Below, piece after piece: positions 36,177 to 45,183 of a DNA stretch of 64,000 nucleotides. The notes beneath the pieces are model-generated. The model was not told where the DNA came from. It was given only the letters and a program-made list of their open reading frames with translations, and did no database searches. The DNA is from Bacteroidales bacterium (GTDB lineage: Bacteria > Bacteroidota > Bacteroidia > Bacteroidales > UBA932): positions 62,001 through 126,000 of the forward strand of contig JAFURF010000006.1 in assembly GCA_017471965.1 (NCBI GenBank), read 5' to 3'. The position numbers were made by a program, and so were the translations under genes. Within the stretch, counting starts at the first letter, position 1. Each line of letters opens with the position of its first letter.

Positions 36177-36386
36177 ATGACAACGGAACTACTATTGACA
36201 AAAGAAGATTTCAGACTATGGGAAATACGTCTGGAAGGAAATAGTTTTCATTACTATACAACAGAAGAACCGACAGAATACCCCTGCTGCATCGTCTGGG
36301 ATGTCGAACCTGACTTCTACTCAACCGACAAGAGCGACTACATCCACTATACATTCGTATATCCTTCAATGTTTGAAAAGAAATGA
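36177..36386 (+). CDS. Small acidic protein, unknown
   Basis: 69 residues rich in Tyr, Glu and Asp with a strand-like centre (YPCCIVWDVEP). Its stop overlaps the next start by 4 bp, so it is coupled to the 317-residue protein. Two-gene arrangement resembles small immunity/toxin pairs, but nothing in either sequence supports that directly. Confidence 0.5.
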   Translation: MTTELLLTKEDFRLWEIRLEGNSFHYYTTEEPTEYPCCIVWDVEPDFYSTDKSDYIHYTFVYPSMFEKK

Positions 36387-37336
36387 GACTTCGAGACATC
36401 TATGACAAACTGGTCAAGTTCAACCATGAACGGTTCGATCTTGCCGAAGACTATGTAAGCCAAGCCTGTAAAGAACTGATACCGTTACTGCTCAAACTCA
36501 AAGACTACAACGAAGTGGCAGTAAATGAATATAACGACGCATGGTATGTAGACTTAAGATTCATACACAAGTACCTCGCCATAAGATACTGTGGCCGCTT
36601 CGTAAACGGAATACTCATAGAGAAAGACGGCTGGTGCGAAGAAGAGTACAGCAAGATATCGCTAAGATATCTCTATATCGAATCGGAATCGGAATACAAC
36701 CGTTTCCCGGATGACCAATATAAAAAGGACTCATCCGATACATTCGGAATCCAGTCATGTGACTATAAAAAGTTCTCAGACTTCATCTACTCTTTGATTC
36801 CCTTCTTCAAAGGGGGAGTCCATGAAGATGAATATATGCAGTTCTGGAAATCGCAAGGAGAGAAAACTAAAGAATTAAGAAAACTGGATGACAGAATAGC
36901 AGATGAAATCAACAACGATCTGGATTGTGTGCTTCATGAAATATTCAACGGATACTTCAAAAACAGAAACATTAAGAAACGTTTTCTCATGCTGCCGTAC
37001 GATGTATCAATCAGATACAGAGGAAAGTTCCACAACTGCATAATAGAAGATAATTACAGTATGTCATTGGGATATGTGAAAAATCTTACACATATGTCAG
37101 AAGACGAATACAACCAGGATCCATATACAATTGATTTTGACGCTACGAGATATCCTGACAATGTTCACGTGCTTATTCATGAAACCTCTCTGATAGCCAC
37201 GGAAAGCAACGGATATAATCTGCAATTTGCCATAAAAACACTCCTCGCCCTCTGTGAGCATGAACTGGAAAACGGAGAACTCGAATCACTTTCCGGTCTT
37301 GATGTGGAACACGTCAAGACAATACTGACAGACTAA
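36383..37336 (+). CDS. Protein with internal duplication, unknown
   Basis: 317 residues made of two similar halves. LAIRYCGRFVNGILIEKDG then ESEYNRFPDDQY (about 66-117) corresponds to SIRYRGKFHNCIIEDNYS then EDEYNQDPYTID (about 212-255). Both follow a helical segment and a run of aromatic residues. No catalytic motif is seen. The duplicated unit is probably a small beta-rich domain. Family unknown. Confidence 0.6.
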   Translation: MRLRDIYDKLVKFNHERFDLAEDYVSQACKELIPLLLKLKDYNEVAVNEYNDAWYVDLRFIHKYLAIRYCGRFVNGILIEKDGWCEEEYSKISLRYLYIESESEYNRFPDDQYKKDSSDTFGIQSCDYKKFSDFIYSLIPFFKGGVHEDEYMQFWKSQGEKTKELRKLDDRIADEINNDLDCVLHEIFNGYFKNRNIKKRFLMLPYDVSIRYRGKFHNCIIEDNYSMSLGYVKNLTHMSEDEYNQDPYTIDFDATRYPDNVHVLIHETSLIATESNGYNLQFAIKTLLALCEHELENGELESLSGLDVEHVKTILTD

Positions 37337-37346
37337 ATACATACAT

Positions 37347-37742
37347 ATGACAGACAAGGAATACAACAGCATCAAAGCCAGAAAAGAACAGATCCACACG
37401 GAAGCACAGAAACGTGCAGAAAGATGTCGAGAAGATCTCCGCCAGATATATGTTACAGTCTTTCAGGAAGGAGCCGAATGGGCAGATCAGCACCGTGCGT
37501 CCAATCCCCGTGACCTCATATTCACAAAACCTGTCAGAATCGAAAGAGATGCGGACGGGAAGGTTTCCGATACCATCAGGAAGATGCTCGCTAATCTTCC
37601 GACAGGAATGGGAATCATTGCAAGACGCAGGAATGATGACATGATCCATTTCCTTGATCCCGAAACAAACGGAGAGAACGGCTATGCCATCCTGGACGAC
37701 ATCCCCGATTTCGAGGAGTTCAAGATCATTTACCTAGCATAA
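37347..37742 (+). CDS. Soluble protein, unknown
   Basis: 131 residues. The N-terminal 45 are a charged helix (KARKEQIHTEAQKRAERC), likely coiled coil; the rest is mixed. It lies 10 bp after the duplicated protein, probably the same operon. Not recognised. Confidence 0.55.
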   Translation: MTDKEYNSIKARKEQIHTEAQKRAERCREDLRQIYVTVFQEGAEWADQHRASNPRDLIFTKPVRIERDADGKVSDTIRKMLANLPTGMGIIARRRNDDMIHFLDPETNGENGYAILDDIPDFEEFKIIYLA

Positions 37743-37748
37743 TATATA

Positions 37749-37777
37749 TAGTTAAAAACTATATAATAACTATATAA
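37749..37777. repeat. AT-rich inverted and direct repeat
   Basis: TATATAGTT, AAA, AACTATATA forms a 9-bp palindrome, and AACTATATA is repeated once more directly after it. Located between two + strand genes; could be an operator or weak terminator. Confidence 0.45.
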
Positions 37778-37783
37778 AACCTC

Positions 37784-38050
37784 ATGGACAGACAATCAAT
37801 GAGCCTGAGAAAACGCGTCGCCGGACACATGGTTGAGATACATAACATCTTCACCGGAATCCGCGAATCCTTCACAGTGACCGCATCCGAAAGAGACTGT
37901 TCAGGATACATCGTTCTGAAAGGGGAGAAGGACTCGCAAAGGATATATGTACCTTCGTCTGCAGTCCAGCCGCTAATCGATAACGGCTTCTGTTCATTCA
38001 TAAGACAAAACGACACGACATGCCTGGAATATCATATCAGAATATATTGA
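37784..38050 (+). CDS. Small protein, unknown
   Basis: 88 residues with a basic N-terminus and a beta-rich body (YIVLKGEKDSQRIYVPSSAV). It overlaps the transglycosylase start by 31 bp. Not recognised. Confidence 0.55.
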   Translation: MDRQSMSLRKRVAGHMVEIHNIFTGIRESFTVTASERDCSGYIVLKGEKDSQRIYVPSSAVQPLIDNGFCSFIRQNDTTCLEYHIRIY

Positions 38051-38955
38051 AAATCCTGTCATTTATTCCCGTACTTTTCCTTTCCGTGACTACATCAACA
38101 GCCCAGATCATCTCTGACTGGAATGATAACAGCGGCGTCATCAGCACATGGGACGAAGAACAGGATGTAGTCCACGGCTGGTCGGAGACTCTCGAAGAAT
38201 TCACACAAATGGAAGATCAAATTTCAGTTGTTGAAAAAAGTCTGAAGGAGGTTCCTGAAACGGGCGATACAACAGGTTTTGTACCTGTAATCGGAAGAAA
38301 GACCATCGTGATCAACAGCAGACGGACAGAAGTTCCCACTATGATCGTCGACGGTATGGACATGTACATGCTCCTAGAGGAGGGAATCAGCATATATATG
38401 GCAGCCAATCCTCCCGCATTCTATGAAGACATCGATCATGACACTGTCAGATGGATAAGATACTATGCCTTCTCAAAAAGGGAGTATACGGCAAAGATCT
38501 TCAGGAGATATGAAGAATGGAGCCACTATGTAGGGCTTGCCATGGAGGCTGAAGGTGTTCCTTCGGAACTGGGCCTTTTATGCCTCATAGAATCAGGCTG
38601 TACATATAAGGCGGTATCTCCCAAAGGAGCGGCAGGCATGTGGCAGTTCATGCCGGAGACTGCCACGGAAATGGGCCTGGAAGTCTCAATGTTACGCGAT
38701 GAAAGGACTGATCCGGTCAAGTCCACAAAAGCGGCTGCAAGGTACCTTAAAAACGCCTATGAAAGACTCGGCAGTTGGACCATGGCTGCGGCCTCATACA
38801 ACTGCGGTATAGGACGTACTACAGGAATCGTCAGAAATCACGGCAAGAACTGGATTGAAACAAAGGCACGTTTCCCTAAAGAAACCAGACAATATGTACC
38901 TGCACTCCAGGCCATACACTACGTCTGGACATACAGGAAAGAATTTGGACTCTGA
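38020..38955 (+). CDS. Lytic transglycosylase (SLT/MltD type)
   Basis: 311 residues with a signal peptide (ILSFIPVLFLSVTTSTAQ, cleavage near 29). The SLT domain covers about 170-300: catalytic Glu191 in CLIESG, then KGAAGMWQFMPETA, ARYLKNAYE and AAASYNCGIGR, all standard motifs. It cuts peptidoglycan, often to open a path for secretion channels, so it may serve the conjugation machinery encoded elsewhere in the window. The start is fixed by the signal peptide despite overlapping the previous gene by 31 bp. Confidence 0.9.
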   Translation: MPGISYQNILKILSFIPVLFLSVTTSTAQIISDWNDNSGVISTWDEEQDVVHGWSETLEEFTQMEDQISVVEKSLKEVPETGDTTGFVPVIGRKTIVINSRRTEVPTMIVDGMDMYMLLEEGISIYMAANPPAFYEDIDHDTVRWIRYYAFSKREYTAKIFRRYEEWSHYVGLAMEAEGVPSELGLLCLIESGCTYKAVSPKGAAGMWQFMPETATEMGLEVSMLRDERTDPVKSTKAAARYLKNAYERLGSWTMAAASYNCGIGRTTGIVRNHGKNWIETKARFPKETRQYVPALQAIHYVWTYRKEFGL

Positions 38956-38981
38956 CAACAAGGTCGCATGAATTACAAAAC

Positions 38982-39011
38982 CCCCTGCGCCTCAAGTATG
39001 AAACGCAGGGG
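38982..39011 (-). terminator. Terminator of the second fimbrial operon
   Basis: CCCCTGCG (38982-38989) pairs with CGCAGGGG (39004-39011); on the - strand it is followed by GTTTTG. It also lies behind the converging transglycosylase gene. Confidence 0.7.
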
Positions 39012-39073
39012 AGCAGACAAGGGACTTTCATTAAGCCTACAATGAATTATGTGGAAAGTTGTAAATTTATCAA

Positions 39074-40672
39074 TTAATTGCAAACACCACGAACAGATCG
39101 CCCATAGTAGCGGTAGATACCGTTTGTGTTCAAATAGCCATCGTAACTGAAATCCAAACTATACGAGTGGCTAGAGAGCGAACTTAATAAACTAGAGGAC
39201 CACAAACTACCGAAGCAACTCATATAGTACAACAAGATATCGTCACAGTAACCAGCAGCAGGAATAAAAATACTATTACCATTTAATCCAGTAAATTTAA
39301 CACCTTTTAGGTTACCATTCGATATCGAATTAGATTGTGTAAATTCGTTACCATCAAGGTCAATGAATATAGCAGTTGTATTGTCTTTAAGTTCTGTTAG
39401 ATCAGCATAAGTCGGCATTCTCCAATCAGAACCCATATTGACCGTAGCAGCATCATCAACGGCTTCAAGTACAGTAAGTCCACCTTCATTATTATACTTA
39501 TTGAATGTTGAACCGCCATCTGTTGTATCAAAATAGTTAGACCAAGCAAAAGTTTTCTCTCCGGCTTCTACCTGTTCTGGAGTATATCCAACCGTTTCAC
39601 CCCATGCGAAATAAAGACCTGCGTTCTCCGGACTGGCGGCTCCAACATTTCTGTCTGCCCACTTCAGACCTGAAGGCAGTCCGAGGTCAACGGCATTATA
39701 GGTAAGGCCGGCAGCCGGAGCCTCACCGAAGTCTGTCTCCTGCTCGTCGGCATCCCACTCAAGCACGTTGAGCGTAATAACGCTCACCTCAATAGCCTCC
39801 TCAGGAAGGTCACCCAGCGGAGTGTCGGCACCGGCCTGCCTTACGGTGAACCTGAACACACGGTGGGTGTTCCACTCGGGCTCGTAAGGGACATGGTAGT
39901 ACATCGCCTGACCGCCAAGGTCGCACTCAAGGACGAGCGCGGTACTGCCTGAACCATATGCGTACATCATCTGTGCGGTCTCATACTTCGAGCCGTCTGC
40001 GATCACGCTGTTCACAGGACTGTAGAGCATCGCATCCATCGCTGAACTGACATACGCTCCGCCGACGTTGTACGCCGCTGTCGCGCCTTCGGCCTTGTCG
40101 CCGGCATTCGCGACATAGATGCTCTTCAGCGTGAAGTCCTGCAGCGCGTTCTGGTCGTTCGTCCACTCGAGAGCCACTTCCGCGACCGTGATCTTGCCCA
40201 CGTAGCGCTTCATGTCGATGGTCACCGCTGGTGCCGAAGCCTGGTCGATGCCGGACCTGCTGCCCTTCATCTGAAGGCCTGAGGCCTCCTCGCCGATGAA
40301 CAGCACCTCGCCGTCGGCAGGCTCCGCATCCAGTTCGCCCATGTTCGCCCAGGCGTTGATGCTATACGTGTACTCCGTCTGGTCCGAGAACAGAAGGCTG
40401 AACTCGAAGGTCGACGCCTCGGCGTACGCCTTCTGATACAGAGTCGTCTCGTCTGTCTCGGCGTTGTGCTGCCATACGAACAGCGTCGCGTCCTCGATGG
40501 CGCCCTCGCCCGACAGGGATGACGATGCCTTCGTCATCGCATCACCAAGATTCACGGAAATCGTCCTGAGGACGTCTCCTTCGCCTGCAACAGACGTGAC
40601 GGCCTGCTTCTGGCAGGACACTCCCAGAAGGAGTGTTGCGGCCATGGCCGCTAATGTTTGAAATCGTTTCAT
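39074..40672 (-). CDS. Fimbrial tip-type lipoprotein with C-terminal FISUMP/DUF1566-like domain
   Basis: 532 residues from ATG 40672 (MKRFQTLAAMAATLLLGVSC, lipobox Cys20). The N-terminal two thirds resemble Mfa/fimbrillin-type adhesins, with MKRYVGKITV. From about residue 325 comes a FISUMP/DUF1566-like lectin-type domain: NAVDLGLPSGLKWADRNVGA, FAWGE, GSDWRMPTYADL, IFIPAAGY and finally YYGRSVRGVCN. The last ~40 residues are Ser/Tyr/Asn-rich, like variable regions of some retroelement-diversified proteins. Last gene of its operon. Surface adhesion is inferred. Confidence 0.8.
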   Translation of the reverse strand: MKRFQTLAAMAATLLLGVSCQKQAVTSVAGEGDVLRTISVNLGDAMTKASSSLSGEGAIEDATLFVWQHNAETDETTLYQKAYAEASTFEFSLLFSDQTEYTYSINAWANMGELDAEPADGEVLFIGEEASGLQMKGSRSGIDQASAPAVTIDMKRYVGKITVAEVALEWTNDQNALQDFTLKSIYVANAGDKAEGATAAYNVGGAYVSSAMDAMLYSPVNSVIADGSKYETAQMMYAYGSGSTALVLECDLGGQAMYYHVPYEPEWNTHRVFRFTVRQAGADTPLGDLPEEAIEVSVITLNVLEWDADEQETDFGEAPAAGLTYNAVDLGLPSGLKWADRNVGAASPENAGLYFAWGETVGYTPEQVEAGEKTFAWSNYFDTTDGGSTFNKYNNEGGLTVLEAVDDAATVNMGSDWRMPTYADLTELKDNTTAIFIDLDGNEFTQSNSISNGNLKGVKFTGLNGNSIFIPAAGYCDDILLYYMSCFGSLWSSSLLSSLSSHSYSLDFSYDGYLNTNGIYRYYGRSVRGVCN

Positions 40673-40706
40673 AAAATAATTAAGTTTAAAAATGAACAAC
40701 TGTTCC

Positions 40707-41513
40707 CTATTGAAACACTATATGGTCATGTCCTAAGTTCTCCCATGGGCGAACAGTAATGAAAACTTCACCGACTAAAAGATCAACCTTCATGTCAATG
40801 TCAGAAAGATCAGAAGTATTCCATGAAAAGCCATTCTGCGAAAATGTCTTTCCGAGATTCATCTCATCAACCTTCTCTCCCTCCCTGTAGACATCCATAA
40901 ATAGGGTTTCAGCAGCGCCTTCATGACGAGGGAGACGAAAAGAGAACGCACCTACCGAAGACACCGTCGGTTCATATCTGAATTCCCCCTCCGTCGGGCT
41001 GCAATCAAGCATATTCGTTCCGTTCACAGAACTGTGTACGACGACACGAAACGAACGAAAGTAATTGCCTGACATCTCTCCGTTTACTTCAAGTCTGACA
41101 TTAACGGTCGTCCATTCCTTTCGGAGAACCACCAGGTCCGATGCTGCTTCGCCACTACAATCAACCGTATTTCTATGGACGAAAAGCCTGTCCGCCTGCT
41201 CTCCCAAAGGTATAGTTACATCATAACCATTGCATACCGACCTGTCCAAGCCCGTATATACACACGTTCTGACGAGACCTCTGTCGACCTCCTTCTCATA
41301 GACGGCAGGATATTCCTGCATATCCACATGATCAGAAAAAAGCGTTGTTGAACGTACACCGCAGACATGTAACGAATCTGCCATTCCGACGCATTCGTGA
41401 AGAAGGAAATCCAACCAGCAAGGGCACAATTCCCTGTCTTCACGCACCCCGCAAGAAATCAGGATACCCGACACGGCCACAAAAGCCAACAGTCTGTATG
41501 AAATTCTTTTCAT
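40707..41513 (-). CDS. FimB/Mfa2-family fimbrial lipoprotein
   Basis: 268 residues from ATG 41513 (another ATG at 41522). A lipoprotein signal ends SGILISCG, followed by RELCPCWLDF, the CPxxL pattern at the start of Mfa2-type anchors, and MKVDLLVGEVFITVRPWENL at the C-terminus. Mfa2/FimB proteins anchor and terminate the fimbrial shaft at the outer membrane. Between the DUF3868 gene and the FISUMP tip gene. Confidence 0.75.
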   Translation of the reverse strand: MKRISYRLLAFVAVSGILISCGVREDRELCPCWLDFLLHECVGMADSLHVCGVRSTTLFSDHVDMQEYPAVYEKEVDRGLVRTCVYTGLDRSVCNGYDVTIPLGEQADRLFVHRNTVDCSGEAASDLVVLRKEWTTVNVRLEVNGEMSGNYFRSFRVVVHSSVNGTNMLDCSPTEGEFRYEPTVSSVGAFSFRLPRHEGAAETLFMDVYREGEKVDEMNLGKTFSQNGFSWNTSDLSDIDMKVDLLVGEVFITVRPWENLGHDHIVFQ

Positions 41514-41523
41514 CGTCCTCACT

Positions 41524-43497
41524 TTAATATATGAATTCCTCTTCCTCCTGCCTGTTCAGTCCATACCTATCAATAAGCACGGATATCTCCGGATCCAGGT
41601 TGCCTCTATGGATGTACGACGGCTCCTGCTCACAGGAACGGACATAACATTCGACGGCCTCCCTGTCCTCTCCCCTACGGGAATGAATTACCGCAAGCAT
41701 GTAGTTCACCCTTGCATCCCGCGGGAGCCCGGAAAGAATCTGGTATGCTGAAGCATCGTGACCGAGGCCCAGATGGGCAACCGCCGTATTCATATCATTG
41801 TAGGGCCTCAGAAGTGCCAAAGCGGCCTCATAGTCCATATCCTTGAGAGCCTGAACGCCGCTCATGTATGCGGTGTCTAGAACGGTCGTATGGACGGTGT
41901 CCTTGACCATTCCCTTACGGTGCATGTTGAACTCCATCCTCACACATCTGAGTGAAGGATAAAGTCTCTCGCGCATGTCCTTATACCAAGACTTTGACTG
42001 CATGAGATACTCCCTCCTATCACTCTCCACTTCCTTCATGGAGAAATACTCCGACTTGTCCGCCTCCGTCATCACGGTGTCACGCACTATCATGGAATCA
42101 AGGCTGTCCCAGTCCTCGCCGTTGCTTCTGCTGATCATGTCTATCATACCAACGCTTCCATCAAGCCTCACCCTACCCTTCTCATCAACGGAAAATCCCT
42201 TCTCCATCTTCAGGGAATCGGCATACTTCGCCATAAGTGAGGAGAAATACCGCCCGACGGACTCGGCCCTTCGGAGCGAAAGACTCCTATTGAACGAAGC
42301 CTTGCCCTCAGGGGACGCGAATGATGTCACAACTACTGAATCAAGATCAAAGGACTCGTTTCGCATGAGGGTCCTGAGATAACTTCCTATCCTTTCAATC
42401 TCACGGGCATTGTCACCCAATGAAGCATCTATCTCATGTCTACCTGATGCGAACTCTATGTCACACCTGGTATCGGCCTGAAGGCGTCTTTCCACCACCC
42501 TGGTGAGATATCTTTCCCTCTGGTCTACGAAAGCACTTAGAGAACTGATATAGAACGTGAGAGGGCCAGAAGTCGGAACGGTATATTCCACATTCTCGCG
42601 CTGGTATATCTCACCGGAAAGGAAGATGTCCACCTTCCTGAGTCTAGGACGAGTGTTGATCTGCTGTATGTAGTCATATACGAAACTTCCGTCCGCTGCA
42701 CGCACAATGGTATCGAGGCGCAGTCCCTCGCTTATGATCGGAGACTTGACATACCTGCGGAACATCCTGTCCATCCTTGACTTCTTCCTCTCATTCATCT
42801 TCACACGCATGCTGTAGGTATAGTGCTTTACGGCCTCAGGGCCTGTCACACCGAAGGCCGATCTCCATTCGTTGTCCGAAACAAAGGTCGTGTCATCCTT
42901 GAACGCGTACACCTCCTTGAAGTTCCTTCTGAGGAATCTGTCCAGAAGGAAAGCGTTGATGAACACGGAAGTGTCAGTCACAATGCTGCCGACAAACCTC
43001 TCGTATCTCTCATATCCGCGCAACTGGGATCTCCTGTAATCAAGCCCCGTGATGTATATCGGATCAAGCCTTACGCTGTCACCCATGACGAACATGTCCG
43101 GATACAGACGCAACTGCCATCGGCTGTCCACCATCTCCTCAGGCACTATCACCTGGAAATTGATGTTGACCTTTCCGTTTCGTTCCGCAACATTACGGAA
43201 CTTGGCCGTAACCTTCGCCGCATCGAGGAAATCATGCGCAACCATCTCACCATCCTCGTCACGCACAGCCCGCATGATTAGAAGTTCCTCCCCGTCCAGT
43301 CCGGTGACCTTAAGGGTATCACGTGAGGCAGTCGCCCCGGCAGAATCCAGATCCGGAATGAAAGTGTCCTTCATGAAGGTCAGGTCCGCAGACGTATGAC
43401 TCTGCCTCAGAGACCTGTATTTACTCTGTGTAGAGCAGGATACGGCAAGCAGAAAAGCGGCAGCCGACACCAATGTCATTATGAAGATTCTGCGCAT
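41524..43497 (-). CDS. DUF3868/OmpA-like fimbrial operon protein
   Basis: 657 residues, signal peptide with lipobox (LLAVSCS). N-terminal DUF3868-like region with KVTAKFRNVAERNGKVNINF and QLRGYERYERFV. An OmpA-like segment near 355-420 (FASGRHEIDASLGDNAREIE, SFASPEGKASFNRSLSLRRA) suggests peptidoglycan contact. The C-terminus has TPR-like helices. It is a clear paralog of the protein at 49,757 (same order of motifs, similar length). Probably an outer-membrane scaffold for fimbria assembly. Confidence 0.75.
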   Translation of the reverse strand: MRRIFIMTLVSAAAFLLAVSCSTQSKYRSLRQSHTSADLTFMKDTFIPDLDSAGATASRDTLKVTGLDGEELLIMRAVRDEDGEMVAHDFLDAAKVTAKFRNVAERNGKVNINFQVIVPEEMVDSRWQLRLYPDMFVMGDSVRLDPIYITGLDYRRSQLRGYERYERFVGSIVTDTSVFINAFLLDRFLRRNFKEVYAFKDDTTFVSDNEWRSAFGVTGPEAVKHYTYSMRVKMNERKKSRMDRMFRRYVKSPIISEGLRLDTIVRAADGSFVYDYIQQINTRPRLRKVDIFLSGEIYQRENVEYTVPTSGPLTFYISSLSAFVDQRERYLTRVVERRLQADTRCDIEFASGRHEIDASLGDNAREIERIGSYLRTLMRNESFDLDSVVVTSFASPEGKASFNRSLSLRRAESVGRYFSSLMAKYADSLKMEKGFSVDEKGRVRLDGSVGMIDMISRSNGEDWDSLDSMIVRDTVMTEADKSEYFSMKEVESDRREYLMQSKSWYKDMRERLYPSLRCVRMEFNMHRKGMVKDTVHTTVLDTAYMSGVQALKDMDYEAALALLRPYNDMNTAVAHLGLGHDASAYQILSGLPRDARVNYMLAVIHSRRGEDREAVECYVRSCEQEPSYIHRGNLDPEISVLIDRYGLNRQEEEEFIY

Positions 43498-43500
43498 GGC

Positions 43501-44052
43501 CTAGAAAATGAAAGTCAGTGAAACCATTATGTCGTTGGGCATTACGAACCACTTGGAGCCCTGATCCATGATACGCCCGCAATTCGTGCAACGGAAAACG
43601 GTGTAATCCTTCCTTCCTCCCCACACTCCCATGCCTAAATCAATATTGAAACGCTCCCCCAACAGAAGGGCGTAGCCGAACCCTATCCCCGCTCCATAGG
43701 CGTCGGCCTCCTCGGAAGATTCCGAAAGAAGTCCGCCACGGTTGAATACCTGATACTGCGCACATCCCCTCACCCACCATCCGGCGTAAACGTGCCATGG
43801 CCACCATCTGGTACCGACGGAAGCGGTAAGACTCCTGTCCTGGAACTGCTCCGGACTCCCCTCACGGAAAGTCCACGGGTTGTATGCCCAACCGGCATCG
43901 AAGGACCAATGCCTCGCAACGGCCACCGAACCATCGATGTTGACTGTGCCGAATTCAGCCCATTCCACCAGATTGGTGCTTACGGACCAGCGTTGAGCAC
44001 TGCAGTGAATGCTCAAGCAAAACAGGATTGATATGATGACAGTTCTTCTCAT
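43501..44052 (-). CDS. DUF3575 outer-membrane beta-barrel protein
   Basis: 183 residues with signal peptide (cleaved after HCSAQ). Alternating strands rich in Trp/Tyr (WSFDAGWAYNPWTFRE, RWWPWHVYAGWWVRG) and a terminal VSLTFIF, ending in Phe, are typical of a small barrel. The CTNCG pair near 155 matches ACPDCG in the paralog at 51,780. First gene of the second fimbrial operon, directly after the structured leader. Confidence 0.8.
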   Translation of the reverse strand: MRRTVIISILFCLSIHCSAQRWSVSTNLVEWAEFGTVNIDGSVAVARHWSFDAGWAYNPWTFREGSPEQFQDRSLTASVGTRWWPWHVYAGWWVRGCAQYQVFNRGGLLSESSEEADAYGAGIGFGYALLLGERFNIDLGMGVWGGRKDYTVFRCTNCGRIMDQGSKWFVMPNDIMVSLTFIF

Positions 44053-44075
44053 CTATTTTCTTTTGCATGATTGTC

Positions 44076-44212
44076 GTCTTATGACCCTCTCCCGCCTAAA
44101 GGCAGGAAGCAACCGTGACACCACGGAACTTTTCCCGCTTCGACCTGTGACTGCTTCTTAGACCAGCAAACTGGCGGTCGTCCACAGTCCGACGGCAAGG
44201 TCATACGAAGAC
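44076..44212 (-). ncRNA. Structured 5' leader RNA of the second fimbrial operon
   Basis: On the - strand, GUCUUCGUAUGACC (44212-44199) pairs with GGUCAUAAGAC (44086-44076) to close a 137-nt element. Inside are GACUG/CAGUC enclosing CCAG-UUUG-CUGG, GAAGC/GCUUC enclosing CCGUG-GUGU-CACGG, and CCUGCC-UUUA-GGCGGG with a U-G pair. The start codon of the DUF3575 gene follows 24 nt later. No known riboswitch class is recognised. Not present before the related operon at 52,466. Confidence 0.6.
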
Positions 44213-44236
44213 CAAAATTCCAGGCGAATCTCTTAA

Positions 44237-44271
44237 GAAAAACCCACCGACCCGTCACAGGCGGGTGGGTT
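44237..44271 (-). terminator. Terminator of the first fimbrial operon
   Basis: AACCCACC (44241-44248) and GGTGGGTT (44264-44271) form the stem; on the - strand the hairpin runs into T5. It separates the Mfa2-like gene ending at 44,337 from the leader RNA. Confidence 0.8.
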
Positions 44272-44336
44272 GCATTGTGTGTGTAAATACGATTGGTTTT
44301 GTGTATAATGATTATCTATGTAAATATTATCTCCGC

Positions 44337-45161
44337 TTATATCTCAATAGTAAACAGTCTTACAACGTTCCAGTCCTTGATCTTGACCGAAACGGTACAG
44401 CCTACATAATCGATCACGATGTCTATGTCAGAAAGCGATTCGGCAGACCAGTCATATCCCAAACCGTCAGTTATGAACCTGCCGATATTTATCGAACTCA
44501 CCTTTTCAAAGCCTTCGATCTCAGAAGGGACACCTATCACGGTCTCACGGAAGATCTCGACGAAAAGACTGTTGTCAAGTTGACGCGGGATCCTTACAGA
44601 ATATTTGTCGTCATCAGACCCATATGAAAGATACCTGAACTCACCCCCTACCGGCTTCAGTGACCTCACGTCGAAACCCACGGAATTGCCCGTATATCTG
44701 AGGATATGACGCACGTCCGGCTCCGGCATGACCAGTGTCACGTTAATCACAGCAAACTGCTTGTTAAGCGTGCCGTTCACCTGCGCACGCTCCCTGTTCG
44801 TGTCGACAAGAAAGTCACAGAAGGCATAAACAGCGTCACACTGCTCACCCTTGGTGATCAGCAGCCTGGTATCCACCTCACGGTACATCCTGTCAATGCC
44901 TCCTATGCAGCAGACGTCCATCAGCCCTCTGCGCACCTCGATATCCGGTTCGTCCTCTATGAGTTCAGAAACGGAATGAGAACCTCCGTCCTGATAGGCG
45001 GGACCGTCAAACACGTCCACCTGAACATTTCCGTCAAAACCAGCAGCATCAAAACCGCCGTGACTGAACAGAAGATAACAAGGACAATCCGACCTGTCCT
45101 GCTTGACACAGGATACAAGAGGAAGAACGGCCAGCAATATGTAAAGCACTCTTTTCATCAT
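44337..45161 (-). CDS. FimB/Mfa2-family fimbrial lipoprotein
   Basis: 274 residues. Lipoprotein signal (LLAVLPLVSC) then SDCPCYLLFSH, the CPCxL feature also seen at 40,707. The C-terminal SDIDIVIDYVGCTVSVKIKDW parallels the other Mfa2-like end. Likely membrane anchor of the shaft built from the upstream fimbrillins; last gene of the first fimbrial operon. Confidence 0.72.
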   Translation of the reverse strand: MMKRVLYILLAVLPLVSCVKQDRSDCPCYLLFSHGGFDAAGFDGNVQVDVFDGPAYQDGGSHSVSELIEDEPDIEVRRGLMDVCCIGGIDRMYREVDTRLLITKGEQCDAVYAFCDFLVDTNRERAQVNGTLNKQFAVINVTLVMPEPDVRHILRYTGNSVGFDVRSLKPVGGEFRYLSYGSDDDKYSVRIPRQLDNSLFVEIFRETVIGVPSEIEGFEKVSSINIGRFITDGLGYDWSAESLSDIDIVIDYVGCTVSVKIKDWNVVRLFTIEI

Positions 45162-45183
45162 GTCATCGAAATTTAGATATCCA

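Noticed and set aside
44076..44212. Cobalamin riboswitch or RNase P RNA
   Set aside because: The conserved B12-box and RNase P signature bases are not present; only the general folded form is similar.
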